From the NCBI RefSeq assembly GCF_913777145.1, contig NZ_CAJYPS010000022.1, positions 44,849 to 108,848 of the forward strand: a stretch of DNA of 64,000 bases. The letters run 5' to 3'. Source of the DNA: an uncultured Roseateles sp. (GTDB lineage Bacteria; Pseudomonadota; Gammaproteobacteria; Burkholderiales; Burkholderiaceae_C). The translations under genes were made by a program, and so were the position numbers. Shown here piece by piece: positions 24,314-33,556 of this stretch. The first letter of the stretch is position 1. Each line of letters starts with the position of its first letter. Under the pieces are notes generated by a model. The model searched no databases, was not told the origin of the DNA, and saw only the letters and a program-made list of their open reading frames with translations.

Positions 24314-27115
24314 TCACTTGAGTGTCAAAAGCAGCGATTTCGCCTCATCAATGCTGACCAGACCCTGGGTGGTCTGCAGCGCCGCATTGAGTTCGGTGCG
24401 GGCTTCGGCACTGCGGTTGGCACGCGCCAGCGCCGCGGCCAGGTGGTAGCGGATTTCACCGTTGCCCGGCGCCCTCAGGCGGGCGTCGCGCAGCAGTTGC
24501 AGCGCACGCTCGACGTTGTTGCCCACCACCAGATAGGCCCAGCCCGCCGTGTCCAGCACGGTGGCGCTGCGGCCGTCCAGCTTCAGTGCCTGCTCGGCGA
24601 TCTGCAGCGCCTGGCCATCCTTCTGGATGATGAGTACGTTGGCCAGGTTGTTCAGTGTGTCCAGCCGGTCCGGGCGTTGCTTGAGTGCGGTCTCGTAGTG
24701 ACGCCGGGCGGCGGCGTAATCCTTGCTGCGCACATAGATTTCGGCCAGGCCGTTGCGCAGCACGATGTCGTCGGGCTTGCGCCGCAGGCCGCTTTCGCCC
24801 AGGTCAAGCGCCGCCTTGAGCTGCCCCTGGGCGAGGTAGCCGCGCATCAGGCGCAGCAGGCTGGCGCTGGACTTGTCGATGTCGTTGGCCTGCTTGAGTG
24901 CCTCCAGCGCCGCCGGGCCCTGTCCACGGGCCGCGAGGATGTCCGCCAGCAGGTTGTAGCCGATCGCGTCCTTGGGCGCGCTGCGGATCAGCTCACGGGC
25001 ACGTTTCTCGGCCTTGGCCGCGTCGCCCTGGGCCAGCTCCACACTGGTCAGCAGGGCCTGGGCGGGCAGGGAGTCGGGCGTCGTGCCCAGGGCCTTGTCC
25101 AGGTTGTAGGCCGCGCCGTTGAGGTCGTCAACCAGCACCTGCTGGCGTGCGACGTCCACGAGCTTGGCGGTGTCGAAGGCCGCACGGCGGCCGGCATTGG
25201 TGAGCGTGAGACGGGCACCAGCAGGGTCGCCATTGGCCGCCTGGGCGGCGGCGTAGGCCTGCAGCGCCTCCACGTCCTCGGGCAGCTTGGCCAGCAACAC
25301 CTTGGCCGCCTCGACCGCACGCGCGGGCTGGCCCTTGCGCAGATGCCAGGCCACCAGCGCGAAGTTGGCACGGGTCTCGCGGGCGGAGCTGGCGGACGCG
25401 GCTTCCTCCAGCCACTTCAGCGCGTCGTCGTCCTTCTTCCATTGCTCGTTCAGCAGCGCCAGCTCGAACAGCAGGTTGACGTTGCGGGGCTCGGCCTTCA
25501 GCAACTCGCGCAGGCGCTTGTCGGCGGCCGCGTAGTTGCCGGTCAGCGTGTCCAGCCGCGCCAGGCCCAGCTTGGCCTCCATCAGCTTGGGGTCCAGCGC
25601 CAGGGCTTTTTCATAGCCGCTGCGGGCGGCGGTGTAGTCGGCCGCCTGGGTGCGCGCGTAGGCCTGGACCAACAGCACGGTCGGGTTCTTGGGCTGGGTA
25701 TTGGCCAGGCTGTCGGCCACGGCCAGCGCCTTGGCGATCTGGCCATTGCGCAGATGAACGGTGACCAGCGCCAGACCGGCATAGGTCTGCGTGGGGTCGA
25801 CCTTGAAGGCGCGGGCCAGTTCCTCCGCGCCCATGGGCGCACGACCGCTCTGCAGCAGCGACAGGCCCAGCGCGGTGCGGTACTCGGGGGAGTCCTTGGC
25901 CTTGAGCGCGTCCTGCATCAGATTGGCCGCGCGGGCGTGCTTGCCCTGGCTCATATAGGCCGAGGCCAGCATCAGCAGTGCCTGGCGATCGCCGGGCTGG
26001 GCCTGCACATAGGCTTCCAGCAGCTCGATGGCCCGGTTGACGTTGGGCTCCAGCAGCGCGACCTGCGCGAGCAGCTTGTTCAGCGGATTGCCCGGCTGTT
26101 GGCGCGCGGCCAGCTCCAGATAAGGCTTGGCTTTCTCCAGCTCGCCCAGGCTGTAATGGGCCAGGCCGTTGAGCATCAGGAACTGCGGGCGGTAGCGGAT
26201 GTTCTCGATGGCGACCGGGTCCAGCAGATCAGTGATCTTCTTCAGCGCCGCCTTGGTCGCCTGGGCGTTGCCGGCCCGCTCCGCCAGCACCGCGCGCAGG
26301 TAGGTGCCACGCGGGTCATTGGGTTTGAGCTTTTGCAGCGTGTCCACCTCGGCCAGCGCGTCGGCGTCACGGTTCAGGTCGACCAGCAGGCCGGCACGGG
26401 CCAGATGGCTTTCCGCGTGCTGGGGCTGCAGTTGCAGGGCCTTGTCGTACAGGCTCATCGCCTGACGAATGTCATTCATCGCGTGGAAGATGGACGCCTT
26501 CTGGTAATAAGCCTCGGCGCTGTCCGGGGCCAGCTTCAGCGCCTGATCGGCCGCGGCCTGGGCTTCAGTGAACTGCCGTGCCCGTATGCGCAGCGGCACT
26601 TCGGCCAGCCAGCTGTTGGGATTGGCCGGGTCCAGGCGGCGCGCCTCCAGCACGGTGTCCAGCGAGGCCTTGTTGTCGCCCATGTCGGACTGGGCCAGCG
26701 CCCGTTCCAGCAGCAGCGGCAGCTTCACGCCGGGTGGCAGGCCGGCCGGCGAAAGCCGGGGGTCGTCCAATGTGCGCGGCTGCTTGCCCTGGGCGTTCAT
26801 GGCCACCGCCAGGGGCACGGCCACCTCGGCGCGATCCACGCCAAGACGCAGAGCTTCGCTGAGCGCCACCTCGGCGGCCGCGGGCTGGCTGTCGGCCAGC
26901 AGCGCGCGGCCCAGCAGCAGGTGCACCGACAGCTGGCTCTTGTCGGCCTGCAGCGCGTTCTTCAGCTGGATGATGGCGCCGGGGATGTCCTTGTTCTCGT
27001 AGCGCTTGAGCGCGTCCTCATAGAAGCGCGAGGCCTTGGCGGCATCCTGGGCGAAGGCGGGGGCGGCGGCGAGGGTCAGCAGGCAGGCGAGACGGACGAG
27101 CGGGAAAGAGGGCAT
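24314..27115 (-). CDS. prsT: PEP-CTERM system TPR-repeat protein PrsT
   Basis: 933-residue exported protein built of many tetratricopeptide repeats after a signal peptide (PLVRLACLLTLAAAPAFA). It starts FYEDALKRYENKDIPGAIIQLKNALQADK and ends with repeats such as LDTLNNLANVLIIQKDGQALQIAEQAL, the pattern of the PrsT family found with exosortase/PEP-CTERM loci. Presumed periplasmic, with a structural or assembly role in export or exopolysaccharide; no enzyme activity is expected. Immediately downstream on the same strand is a PEP-CTERM gene; upstream is a retropepsin-like protease gene 43 bases away. Confidence 0.9.
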   Translation of the reverse strand: MPSFPLVRLACLLTLAAAPAFAQDAAKASRFYEDALKRYENKDIPGAIIQLKNALQADKSQLSVHLLLGRALLADSQPAAAEVALSEALRLGVDRAEVAVPLAVAMNAQGKQPRTLDDPRLSPAGLPPGVKLPLLLERALAQSDMGDNKASLDTVLEARRLDPANPNSWLAEVPLRIRARQFTEAQAAADQALKLAPDSAEAYYQKASIFHAMNDIRQAMSLYDKALQLQPQHAESHLARAGLLVDLNRDADALAEVDTLQKLKPNDPRGTYLRAVLAERAGNAQATKAALKKITDLLDPVAIENIRYRPQFLMLNGLAHYSLGELEKAKPYLELAARQQPGNPLNKLLAQVALLEPNVNRAIELLEAYVQAQPGDRQALLMLASAYMSQGKHARAANLMQDALKAKDSPEYRTALGLSLLQSGRAPMGAEELARAFKVDPTQTYAGLALVTVHLRNGQIAKALAVADSLANTQPKNPTVLLVQAYARTQAADYTAARSGYEKALALDPKLMEAKLGLARLDTLTGNYAAADKRLRELLKAEPRNVNLLFELALLNEQWKKDDDALKWLEEAASASSARETRANFALVAWHLRKGQPARAVEAAKVLLAKLPEDVEALQAYAAAQAANGDPAGARLTLTNAGRRAAFDTAKLVDVARQQVLVDDLNGAAYNLDKALGTTPDSLPAQALLTSVELAQGDAAKAEKRARELIRSAPKDAIGYNLLADILAARGQGPAALEALKQANDIDKSSASLLRLMRGYLAQGQLKAALDLGESGLRRKPDDIVLRNGLAEIYVRSKDYAAARRHYETALKQRPDRLDTLNNLANVLIIQKDGQALQIAEQALKLDGRSATVLDTAGWAYLVVGNNVERALQLLRDARLRAPGNGEIRYHLAAALARANRSAEARTELNAALQTTQGLVSIDEAKSLLLTLK

Positions 27116-27158
27116 GGGCGGGCAGGGGCTCCGTCAGGGGCGAGAGGATGAGGGGCGT

Positions 27159-27809
27159 TCAGTGACGCAGTTCGAGCGTCATCTGCTCGTTGTCGCGCCG
27201 CATCTGGAAGCGGTTCAGGAAACTGTTGCCGAGCAGCACATGGCCCAGCTGGCCGGGGATCACGATGGCCTCCACGTCGTGCACCTCGATGTCAGCGATG
27301 CGAATGCTGCTGAGCTGCAGCCGGAAGGCGGGCACGACGCCATTGGCGGTCTGCGTGACGATGCGCTGGCCGTACATGTAGCGCAGGCCCAGCTTCTCGG
27401 CCTCCATCTGGCTGATGGCCACGCTGGTGGCGCCGGTGTCGATCAGGAAGCTGGTGGTCTGGCCGTTGATCAGGCCCATGGTCGTGAAATGGCCGCCGGG
27501 GCCCATGGGCATCACGATTTGCGGCGTGGCCGCCGGACCGGCCTGGCTGCCCAGCACGCGGCCAGGCTGGGCGCCCAGCACCAGCACCTGGCGGCGCCCG
27601 TCCACCTCGACGGTGGCGCGGCCGTCCTCCAGGCCCAGCAGCTTCACGCCGGCCACGCTGGCGCCGATCTCCAGCGTGCGTGGGCGGCCGTCAATCAGCA
27701 GCAGCGCGGAGCGCGCGCCCAGCATGCCGTTGAGCTGCACCTGGGCCGACGCCATGCCGCTGCAGGCCAGCAGTCCCAGCGGCAGCAGCAGGCGGCGGCG
27801 TGCGCTCAT
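27159..27809 (-). CDS. Retropepsin-like (clan AA) aspartic protease, exported
   Basis: 216-residue protein with signal peptide (RRLLLPLGLLACSGMASA) and a C-terminal single-lobe aspartic protease domain: FLIDTGATSV with Asp124, then VIPGQLGHVLLGNSFLNRF. It belongs to the TIGR02281-like group of bacterial retropepsin-like enzymes, which act as dimers; substrate unknown. The N-terminal 90 residues look like a small beta domain. Located between yajQ (one-base gap) and prsT. A part in processing surface proteins is only suggested by position. Confidence 0.85.
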   Translation of the reverse strand: MSARRRLLLPLGLLACSGMASAQVQLNGMLGARSALLLIDGRPRTLEIGASVAGVKLLGLEDGRATVEVDGRRQVLVLGAQPGRVLGSQAGPAATPQIVMPMGPGGHFTTMGLINGQTTSFLIDTGATSVAISQMEAEKLGLRYMYGQRIVTQTANGVVPAFRLQLSSIRIADIEVHDVEAIVIPGQLGHVLLGNSFLNRFQMRRDNEQMTLELRH

Positions 27810-27810
27810 G

Positions 27811-28299
27811 TCAGTCGCGGAAGTTCTTGTACTCCAGCGGGTTGTCGCTGAAGCTCTTGCGCAGGTGGGCGATCGCGGTCTGCAGATCGTCGCGGTTCTT
27901 GCCGGTGACGCGCACTACGTCGCCCTGCACGCTGGCCTGGACCTTGAGCTTGCTGTCCTTCAGGGACGCGACGATCTTCTTGGCCAGGTCGGCCGGGATG
28001 CCTTCCTTGATCTTGTAGACCTGGCGCACCTTGTCGCCGCCGAGCTTGTCGATCTTCTCGGCCTTGTCGAGGAAGCTGATGCTCACGTCCTGCTTGGTCA
28101 GCTTGCCGTAGAGCACGGCCTCGATCTGCTCGAGCTGGAACTCGCTGTCGCCGGTGGCGTGGATTTCCTTGTCCTTGAGTTCGACCTTGGCGCCGGTGCC
28201 CTTGAAATCGAAGCGGGTGCCGATTTCCTTGGCGCTGTTGTCCACGCTGTTGCGGATCTTGACGTGGTCGGGTTCGAGGACGGTATCGAAGCTGGGCAT
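27811..28299 (-). CDS. yajQ: YajQ family nucleotide-binding protein
   Basis: 162-residue YajQ-family protein ([34 protein letters not shown]...). Members bind nucleotides, in some species cyclic di-GMP, and some act with transcription regulators. The full domain is present and ends [17 protein letters not shown], as usual. ATG 28299 is the conserved start; it is divergent from murB with 75 bases between. First gene of a leftward run into the aspartic protease and prsT. Confidence 0.93.
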   Translation of the reverse strand: MPSFDTVLEPDHVKIRNSVDNSAKEIGTRFDFKGTGAKVELKDKEIHATGDSEFQLEQIEAVLYGKLTKQDVSISFLDKAEKIDKLGGDKVRQVYKIKEGIPADLAKKIVASLKDSKLKVQASVQGDVVRVTGKNRDDLQTAIAHLRKSFSDNPLEYKNFRD

Positions 28300-28374
28300 G
28301 GAATCTCTGAAAGGGGAACGAATCGGCGAAAATTTTGCCGCGACACGCGCTGCGTGCCGCATGGAAAGTTTCCC

Positions 28375-29457
28375 ATGCCCGAACCCACCCAGCATCCCCC
28401 GATTTCAGCCCCCCCCTCTGCTCAAGACCTGGTCGTCGAGACCGACGTCAATCTGCGTCCCTACAACACCTTCGGCCTGCCGGCCGTGGCGCGCCGTCTG
28501 GTGCGCATCCGCTCTGCGCTGGATGTGCGCCGCGTGGTGGACCACCCCGAGCTGGGCCGCGCACCCAAGTTCGTGCTGGGCGGCGGCAGCAACCTGGTGC
28601 TGACCAAGGACGTGGAGCCGGTGGTGCTGAAGGTGGAAATTCCCGGCATGCGCCTGGTGGAGGAGCGGCCGGACGCCTGGATCGTGGAAGCCGGCGCCGG
28701 CGTGGTCTGGCATGAGCTGGTGCAGTGGACGCTGGACCAGGGGTACCCGGGGCTGGAGAACATGGCGCTGATCCCCGGCACGGCCGGTGCGGCGCCGGTG
28801 CAGAACATCGGCGCCTACGGCCTGGAGGCCAAGGACCGGCTGGAGGCGGTGGAGATCGTGGACCTGGTGACCGGCCGGGCGGCCGTGATCCCGGCCTCGG
28901 CCTGCCGCTTCGGCTACCGCGACAGCATCTTCAAGCAGAGCGGCTTCGGTGGGCTGGCCGGCAAGAGCGTCATCACCCGTGTCTGGATGCGCCTGCCGCG
29001 CCCCTGGCAGCCGGTGCTGGGTTACCTGGAGATCGAACGCAAGATGGCCGAGACCGGTGTCACCGCGCCGGATGCTCGCCAGATCTTCGACTGGATCTGC
29101 GCGGTGCGGCGGGCCAAGTTGCCGGATCCGGCGGTGATCGGCAATGCAGGCAGCTTCTTCAAGAACCCGGTGGTCACGGCCGAGCAGTGCCGCGACATCA
29201 TCGGCCGCGACCCGGGCATCGTGCACTATCCGATGCCGGATGGAAGCGTGAAGCTGGCGGCCGGGTGGATGATCGACGCCTGCGGCTGGAAGGGGAAGAG
29301 CGTGGGCGATGCCTCGGTCTACGACAAGCAGGCGCTGGTGCTGGTCAACAAGGGCGACGCACGCGGCGCCGAAGTGGTGACGCTGGCGCGCGCCATCCAG
29401 GAGAGCGTCTACGGGCGCTTTGGCATACGGCTGGAGCCGGAGCCGGTGGTGGTATGA
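28375..29457 (+). CDS. murB: UDP-N-acetylenolpyruvoylglucosamine reductase
   Basis: 360-residue FAD enzyme of peptidoglycan precursor synthesis, reducing UDP-GlcNAc-enolpyruvate to UDP-MurNAc. The E. coli-type layout is seen: [51 protein letters not shown] with catalytic Ser260, and a C-terminal Glu in RLEPEPV. ATG 28375 is chosen (GGAAAG precedes it); the frame is open much further upstream but that part is antisense to yajQ. The stop overlaps the DNA ligase ATG. Confidence 0.97.
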   Translation: MPEPTQHPPISAPPSAQDLVVETDVNLRPYNTFGLPAVARRLVRIRSALDVRRVVDHPELGRAPKFVLGGGSNLVLTKDVEPVVLKVEIPGMRLVEERPDAWIVEAGAGVVWHELVQWTLDQGYPGLENMALIPGTAGAAPVQNIGAYGLEAKDRLEAVEIVDLVTGRAAVIPASACRFGYRDSIFKQSGFGGLAGKSVITRVWMRLPRPWQPVLGYLEIERKMAETGVTAPDARQIFDWICAVRRAKLPDPAVIGNAGSFFKNPVVTAEQCRDIIGRDPGIVHYPMPDGSVKLAAGWMIDACGWKGKSVGDASVYDKQALVLVNKGDARGAEVVTLARAIQESVYGRFGIRLEPEPVVV

Positions 29458-30272
29458 CACTGGCCCGGCGCACGCTGCTGGCCTGGCTCGGTGGAGCCAG
29501 TTGGCCGGCGGTGGCGCTGGAGCCGCTGCTGGCGCGGGATGCGCCGGCCGGCCTGGATCCCGGGCCTTATCTGATCAGCGAAAAGTTCGACGGGGTGCGG
29601 GCGCTGTGGGACGGACGTGAGCTGCGCTTTCGCAGCGGGCGGCTGGTGGTGGCACCAGCCTGGTTTCTGGCCCAGTTGCCGGCCGAGGCGCTGGACGGCG
29701 AGCTGTGGCTGGCACGGCGCCAGTTCGACGCGCTGTCGGCCGCGGTGCGGCGCAGCGAGCCGCGAGACGCCGAGTGGCGGCGCATCAGCTACCAGGTGTT
29801 CGAGCTGCCGCGCGGCGAGGGCCTCTTTGCTCAACGGGCGGCGCGCCTGCAGCAGCTGGCTGGCGATGTGGTGCAGCCGGTGGCGCAGTTCCGGCTCGAC
29901 ACGCCAGCCGCGCTGCGCGAACGTCTGCGCCAGGTGGTGGCCGCAGGCGGCGAAGGCTTGATGCTTCACCACGCCGACGCACCGTTGGCCAGTGGCCGCA
30001 GCGACTGGCTGCTGAAACTCAAGCCCCAGCGTGATGCCGAGGCGCGGGTCGTGGGCCATGAGCCTGGCAAGGGCCGCCACGCCGGTGTGCTGGGTGCGCT
30101 GGAACTGGAGACTCCCGAGGGCCTGCGCTTTCGGCTGGGCACGGGCTTCAGCGATGCGCAGCGCCGCGATCCGCCGCCGCTGGGCAGTTGGGTCACCTAC
30201 CGCTACCGGGAACTCACGCCCGCCGGCAAGCCTCGTTTTGCGAGCTTTGTGCGGGTGGCCGAGCTGCCCTGA
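29454..30272 (+). CDS. ATP-dependent DNA ligase with export signal (LigE-like)
   Basis: 272-residue minimal ATP-dependent DNA ligase. Motif I is SEKFDGVRA with catalytic Lys44; later motifs ELWL, GEGLMLHH and LLKLKPQRDAEA are visible, followed by a short OB domain ending near residue 272. The N-terminus, [21 protein letters not shown], is a signal sequence with a twin-arginine-like start. Small exported ligases of this kind are known as LigE and have been connected with periplasmic or extracellular DNA and uptake. ATG overlaps the murB stop (ATGA), implying coupling. Confidence 0.88.
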   Translation: MTLARRTLLAWLGGASWPAVALEPLLARDAPAGLDPGPYLISEKFDGVRALWDGRELRFRSGRLVVAPAWFLAQLPAEALDGELWLARRQFDALSAAVRRSEPRDAEWRRISYQVFELPRGEGLFAQRAARLQQLAGDVVQPVAQFRLDTPAALRERLRQVVAAGGEGLMLHHADAPLASGRSDWLLKLKPQRDAEARVVGHEPGKGRHAGVLGALELETPEGLRFRLGTGFSDAQRRDPPPLGSWVTYRYRELTPAGKPRFASFVRVAELP

Positions 30273-30293
30273 CCGGTGCGCCAAGGAGAGCCT

Positions 30294-30374
30294 TCAGAGC
30301 CAGCGAAGCAACCAGGCAATCCAGCGCGGCAGCGGCTGGCCGGGAATGTAGTTCTGGCGGTAGTGGCTGTGCAT
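30294..30374 (-). CDS. 26-residue ORF under an SOS box, candidate SOS-induced micropeptide
   Basis: A 26-codon frame, too short for usual gene finding. A strong ribosome binding site (AGGAG) lies six bases before the ATG, and a LexA-box promoter ends about 20 bases upstream. The N-terminal half is polar and His/Tyr-rich with PGQPLP in the middle; the end RWIAWLLRWL is an amphipathic, cationic, Trp/Leu-rich stretch suited to membrane insertion. Nothing else on this strand follows before the convergent ligase gene, so the peptide would be the sole product. By architecture it recalls TisB-type SOS toxins, but I recognise no homologue. Confidence 0.6.
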   Translation of the reverse strand: MHSHYRQNYIPGQPLPRWIAWLLRWL

Positions 30375-30394
30375 GGCATCTCCTGATGGGAATA

Positions 30395-30431
30395 CTGTGT
30401 ATTTATACAGTAGTCCCGTCAGAGGCCGCAA
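30395..30431 (-). promoter_or_regulatory. LexA box (SOS operator) overlapping a sigma-70 promoter
   Basis: CTGT (30395-30398) and ACAG (30407-30410) form a perfect CTGT-N8-ACAG LexA operator with AT-only or nearly AT-only centre, extended to TACTGT...ACAGTA. Read leftward, the -10 TATAAA (30402-30407) lies inside the operator and a -35 TTGCGG (30426-30431) is 18 bases upstream. Start of transcription would be near 30395, giving a leader of about 20 nt to the micropeptide ATG. Confidence 0.8.
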
Positions 30432-30454
30432 GCCCGGCGTGACGGACGCCGGGC
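30431..30454 (-). terminator. Hairpin after argG
   Basis: AGCCCGGCGT (30431-30440) pairs with ACGCCGGGCT across the short loop ending at 30454. No T-run follows. It could separate argG transcription from the SOS promoter, whose -35 begins at its edge. Confidence 0.5.
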
Positions 30455-30488
30455 TGGGAGAAACCCGGAACCAGCCCGGGTACCGCGC

Positions 30489-31841
<1,353 letters not shown>

Positions 31842-32126
31842 TCAGGCCAGCAGGCCCTGCCACTCGGGGTGGCGCTCGATGTAGACCTGCACATAGCTGC
31901 AGGCGGGCACGACCTTGAGCTGCTGGTCCCGGGCCCAGGCCAGGCCGGCCTCGACCAGGCGGGCGGCCAGGCCCTGGCCCTGGTAGTGGCCGGGCACGAC
32001 GGTGTGCGTGAACACCACGCGGCCGGGCTGCAGCTCGTAGTCCAGCACGCTCTCCGGCGTGGTGGACAGCGTGAAGCGCTGCTGCGCCGGCAGGTGCAGG
32101 AGGCTGAACTCGGGCGAGGGCGTCAT
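31842..32126 (-). CDS. Small GNAT-type N-acetyltransferase
   Basis: 94-residue protein of the small GNAT group (YjdJ/NATD1-like). It has LDYELQPGRVVFTHTVVPGHYQGQGLAARLVEAGLAWA, holding the acetyl-CoA loop (H-Y-Q-G-Q-G-L-A), and ends with CSYVQVYIERHPEWQGLL, a strongly conserved finish for this family. Substrate unknown. ATG 32126 overlaps the yaeQ stop codon by four bases, so the pair is coupled. Confidence 0.88.
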   Translation of the reverse strand: MTPSPEFSLLHLPAQQRFTLSTTPESVLDYELQPGRVVFTHTVVPGHYQGQGLAARLVEAGLAWARDQQLKVVPACSYVQVYIERHPEWQGLLA

Positions 32127-32683
32127 TCGTCGGCGCGCTTGAGCGCGATGGGGTGGATCTCGACGGCCGCATCGGAGGTCGACACATAGACGCTGCCGTC
32201 CTGGATGCTGATCTGCAGCTGCATGCTGCGCGCCGCCAGCTTGGCCAGCGCCTGCGACTGTTCGGCAGGAATCTGCCACACGGCCAGCTTGGGCGCGCGC
32301 GTGAGCTTGCCCTGCAGGCCCTTCCACCACACCTCGGTGCTGCTCGCGAAGCTGTAGACGCTGACCCGCTCGCTGCGGCCATGGGCCTTCATCAGGCGGC
32401 GGTCGTCGGGCTGGCCCAGGTCTATCCAGTGCACCACGTCGCCGGTCAGGTCCAGCTGCCAGAGGTCGGGCTCGTCCACGTCGGACAGGCCCTTGGTGAA
32501 CTCCAGGCGCCCGCGCAGGTCGTCTGCGGCCACGTTCAGCGCGAAGGCCAGCACGCGGATCATCAGGCGCTCCTCGGTCTCGCTGGGATGGCAGGCCAGC
32601 GTGAGCTGGTGGTCGCCATAGACATGGCGGTCCATGTCGGCGATCTGGAGCTGGGCTTTGTAGATGGTGGCTTTGAGCGCCAT
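32123..32683 (-). CDS. yaeQ: YaeQ family protein
   Basis: 186-residue YaeQ-family protein (MALKATIYKAQLQIADMDRHVYGDHQLTLACHPSETEERLMIRVLAFAL). The fold is a variant PD-(D/E)xK nuclease, but biological function is unknown. Full length. Heads a two-gene unit with the small GNAT. A GATAAT hexamer lies about 26 bases upstream of the ATG and no Shine-Dalgarno sequence is seen. Confidence 0.92.
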   Translation of the reverse strand: MALKATIYKAQLQIADMDRHVYGDHQLTLACHPSETEERLMIRVLAFALNVAADDLRGRLEFTKGLSDVDEPDLWQLDLTGDVVHWIDLGQPDDRRLMKAHGRSERVSVYSFASSTEVWWKGLQGKLTRAPKLAVWQIPAEQSQALAKLAARSMQLQISIQDGSVYVSTSDAAVEIHPIALKRADE

Positions 32684-32785
32684 GGTGCGAGGAGGAGGCG
32701 AAGCGCGGGATTATCGCCGCCAAGCCTCGTGGCATCATTCCGCCTCCCGCTAAGAACCTTCGCAACCGCGCGTTGCGCTCTCGAC

Positions 32786-33478
32786 ATGAAACGCACCCTT
32801 ATTTCGCTGGCCCTGATCGTGGCCGTGTCCGCCCAGGCCCAGATCACCACGAATACCAAGGCCAAGGTCGATCCCAAGAACAACAAGGTCAGCAACCCGG
32901 TGGTCGAGAAACCCAAGGCCAAGCTGATGTCGCGCGACGCGCTGCGCGCCTGCATCGACCAGCAGGAAGCCAACCAGAAGGAATCCGACGCGATCAAGGC
33001 CGACCAGAACGCCTACAAGGCCAATGCCGAGGCGCTGCGCGCCGAGAAGGCCGCGCTGGAGGCGGCGGACGCCGAGCTGAGCAAGCAGGTGGAGGCCGTC
33101 AAGGCCGAGCGCGATGCCATCCTGAAGGAGCACGAGGAGATCGCTGCGGCCGCGCCCAAGCTCAGCAAGGAAGAGCTCAAGGCGCGCAACGAGGCCTACC
33201 AGGCCCGCGCCAACGCCTTCGGTCCCATGGTGGACAAGGTCAAGGCCGGCGACGCCGAGAACAACGAGAAGCGCAAGGCCTTCGCCGCCAAGGTCGATGG
33301 GCTGGATGCCCAGTTCAAGGCCATCGAGGACCGCACCGAGAAGCACCTGGACGCCAGCGACGCCTGGAAGGCCGAGTGCGCCAACAAGGCCTATGACGAG
33401 AACGACGAAAAGGCCATCCGCAAGGAAAAGGCCGCGGCCGCTGCAGCCGCCGCGGCGGCCTCGGCTGCCGGCAAGTGA
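32786..33478 (+). CDS. Exported coiled-coil protein of unknown function
   Basis: 230-residue protein I do not recognise. It has a signal peptide (MKRTLISLALIVAVSAQA), a short basic region, then long Ala/Glu/Lys-rich heptad-like helix from about residue 55 to 180 (EALRAEKAALEAADAELSKQVEAVKAER and similar), two cysteines (about 56 and 205) that might form a disulfide, and an alanine-rich tail. No known domain. It stands alone, divergent from yaeQ, and is followed by a terminator. Periplasmic location is inferred from the signal only. Confidence 0.82.
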   Translation: MKRTLISLALIVAVSAQAQITTNTKAKVDPKNNKVSNPVVEKPKAKLMSRDALRACIDQQEANQKESDAIKADQNAYKANAEALRAEKAALEAADAELSKQVEAVKAERDAILKEHEEIAAAAPKLSKEELKARNEAYQARANAFGPMVDKVKAGDAENNEKRKAFAAKVDGLDAQFKAIEDRTEKHLDASDAWKAECANKAYDENDEKAIRKEKAAAAAAAAAASAAGK

Positions 33479-33507
33479 TGCCTGAACCGCTGATCTGATC
33501 TGACCCC

Positions 33508-33550
33508 ACAGGCCGCGCCGGGCAACCCGCGCGGCCTGTTCGCTTCTGGA
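33508..33550 (+). terminator. Hairpin terminator after the coiled-coil gene
   Basis: ACAGGCCGCGC (33508-33518) pairs perfectly with GCGCGGCCTGT (33529-33539), followed by TTCGCTTCT. The M3 peptidase start lies directly after. Confidence 0.65.
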
Positions 33551-33556
33551 GTGCCC

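Noticed and set aside
24443..27151. Open frame of about 900 codons opposite prsT
   Set aside because: Gln/Gly/Leu-rich shadow without domain or ribosome binding site; prsT on the other strand is clear.
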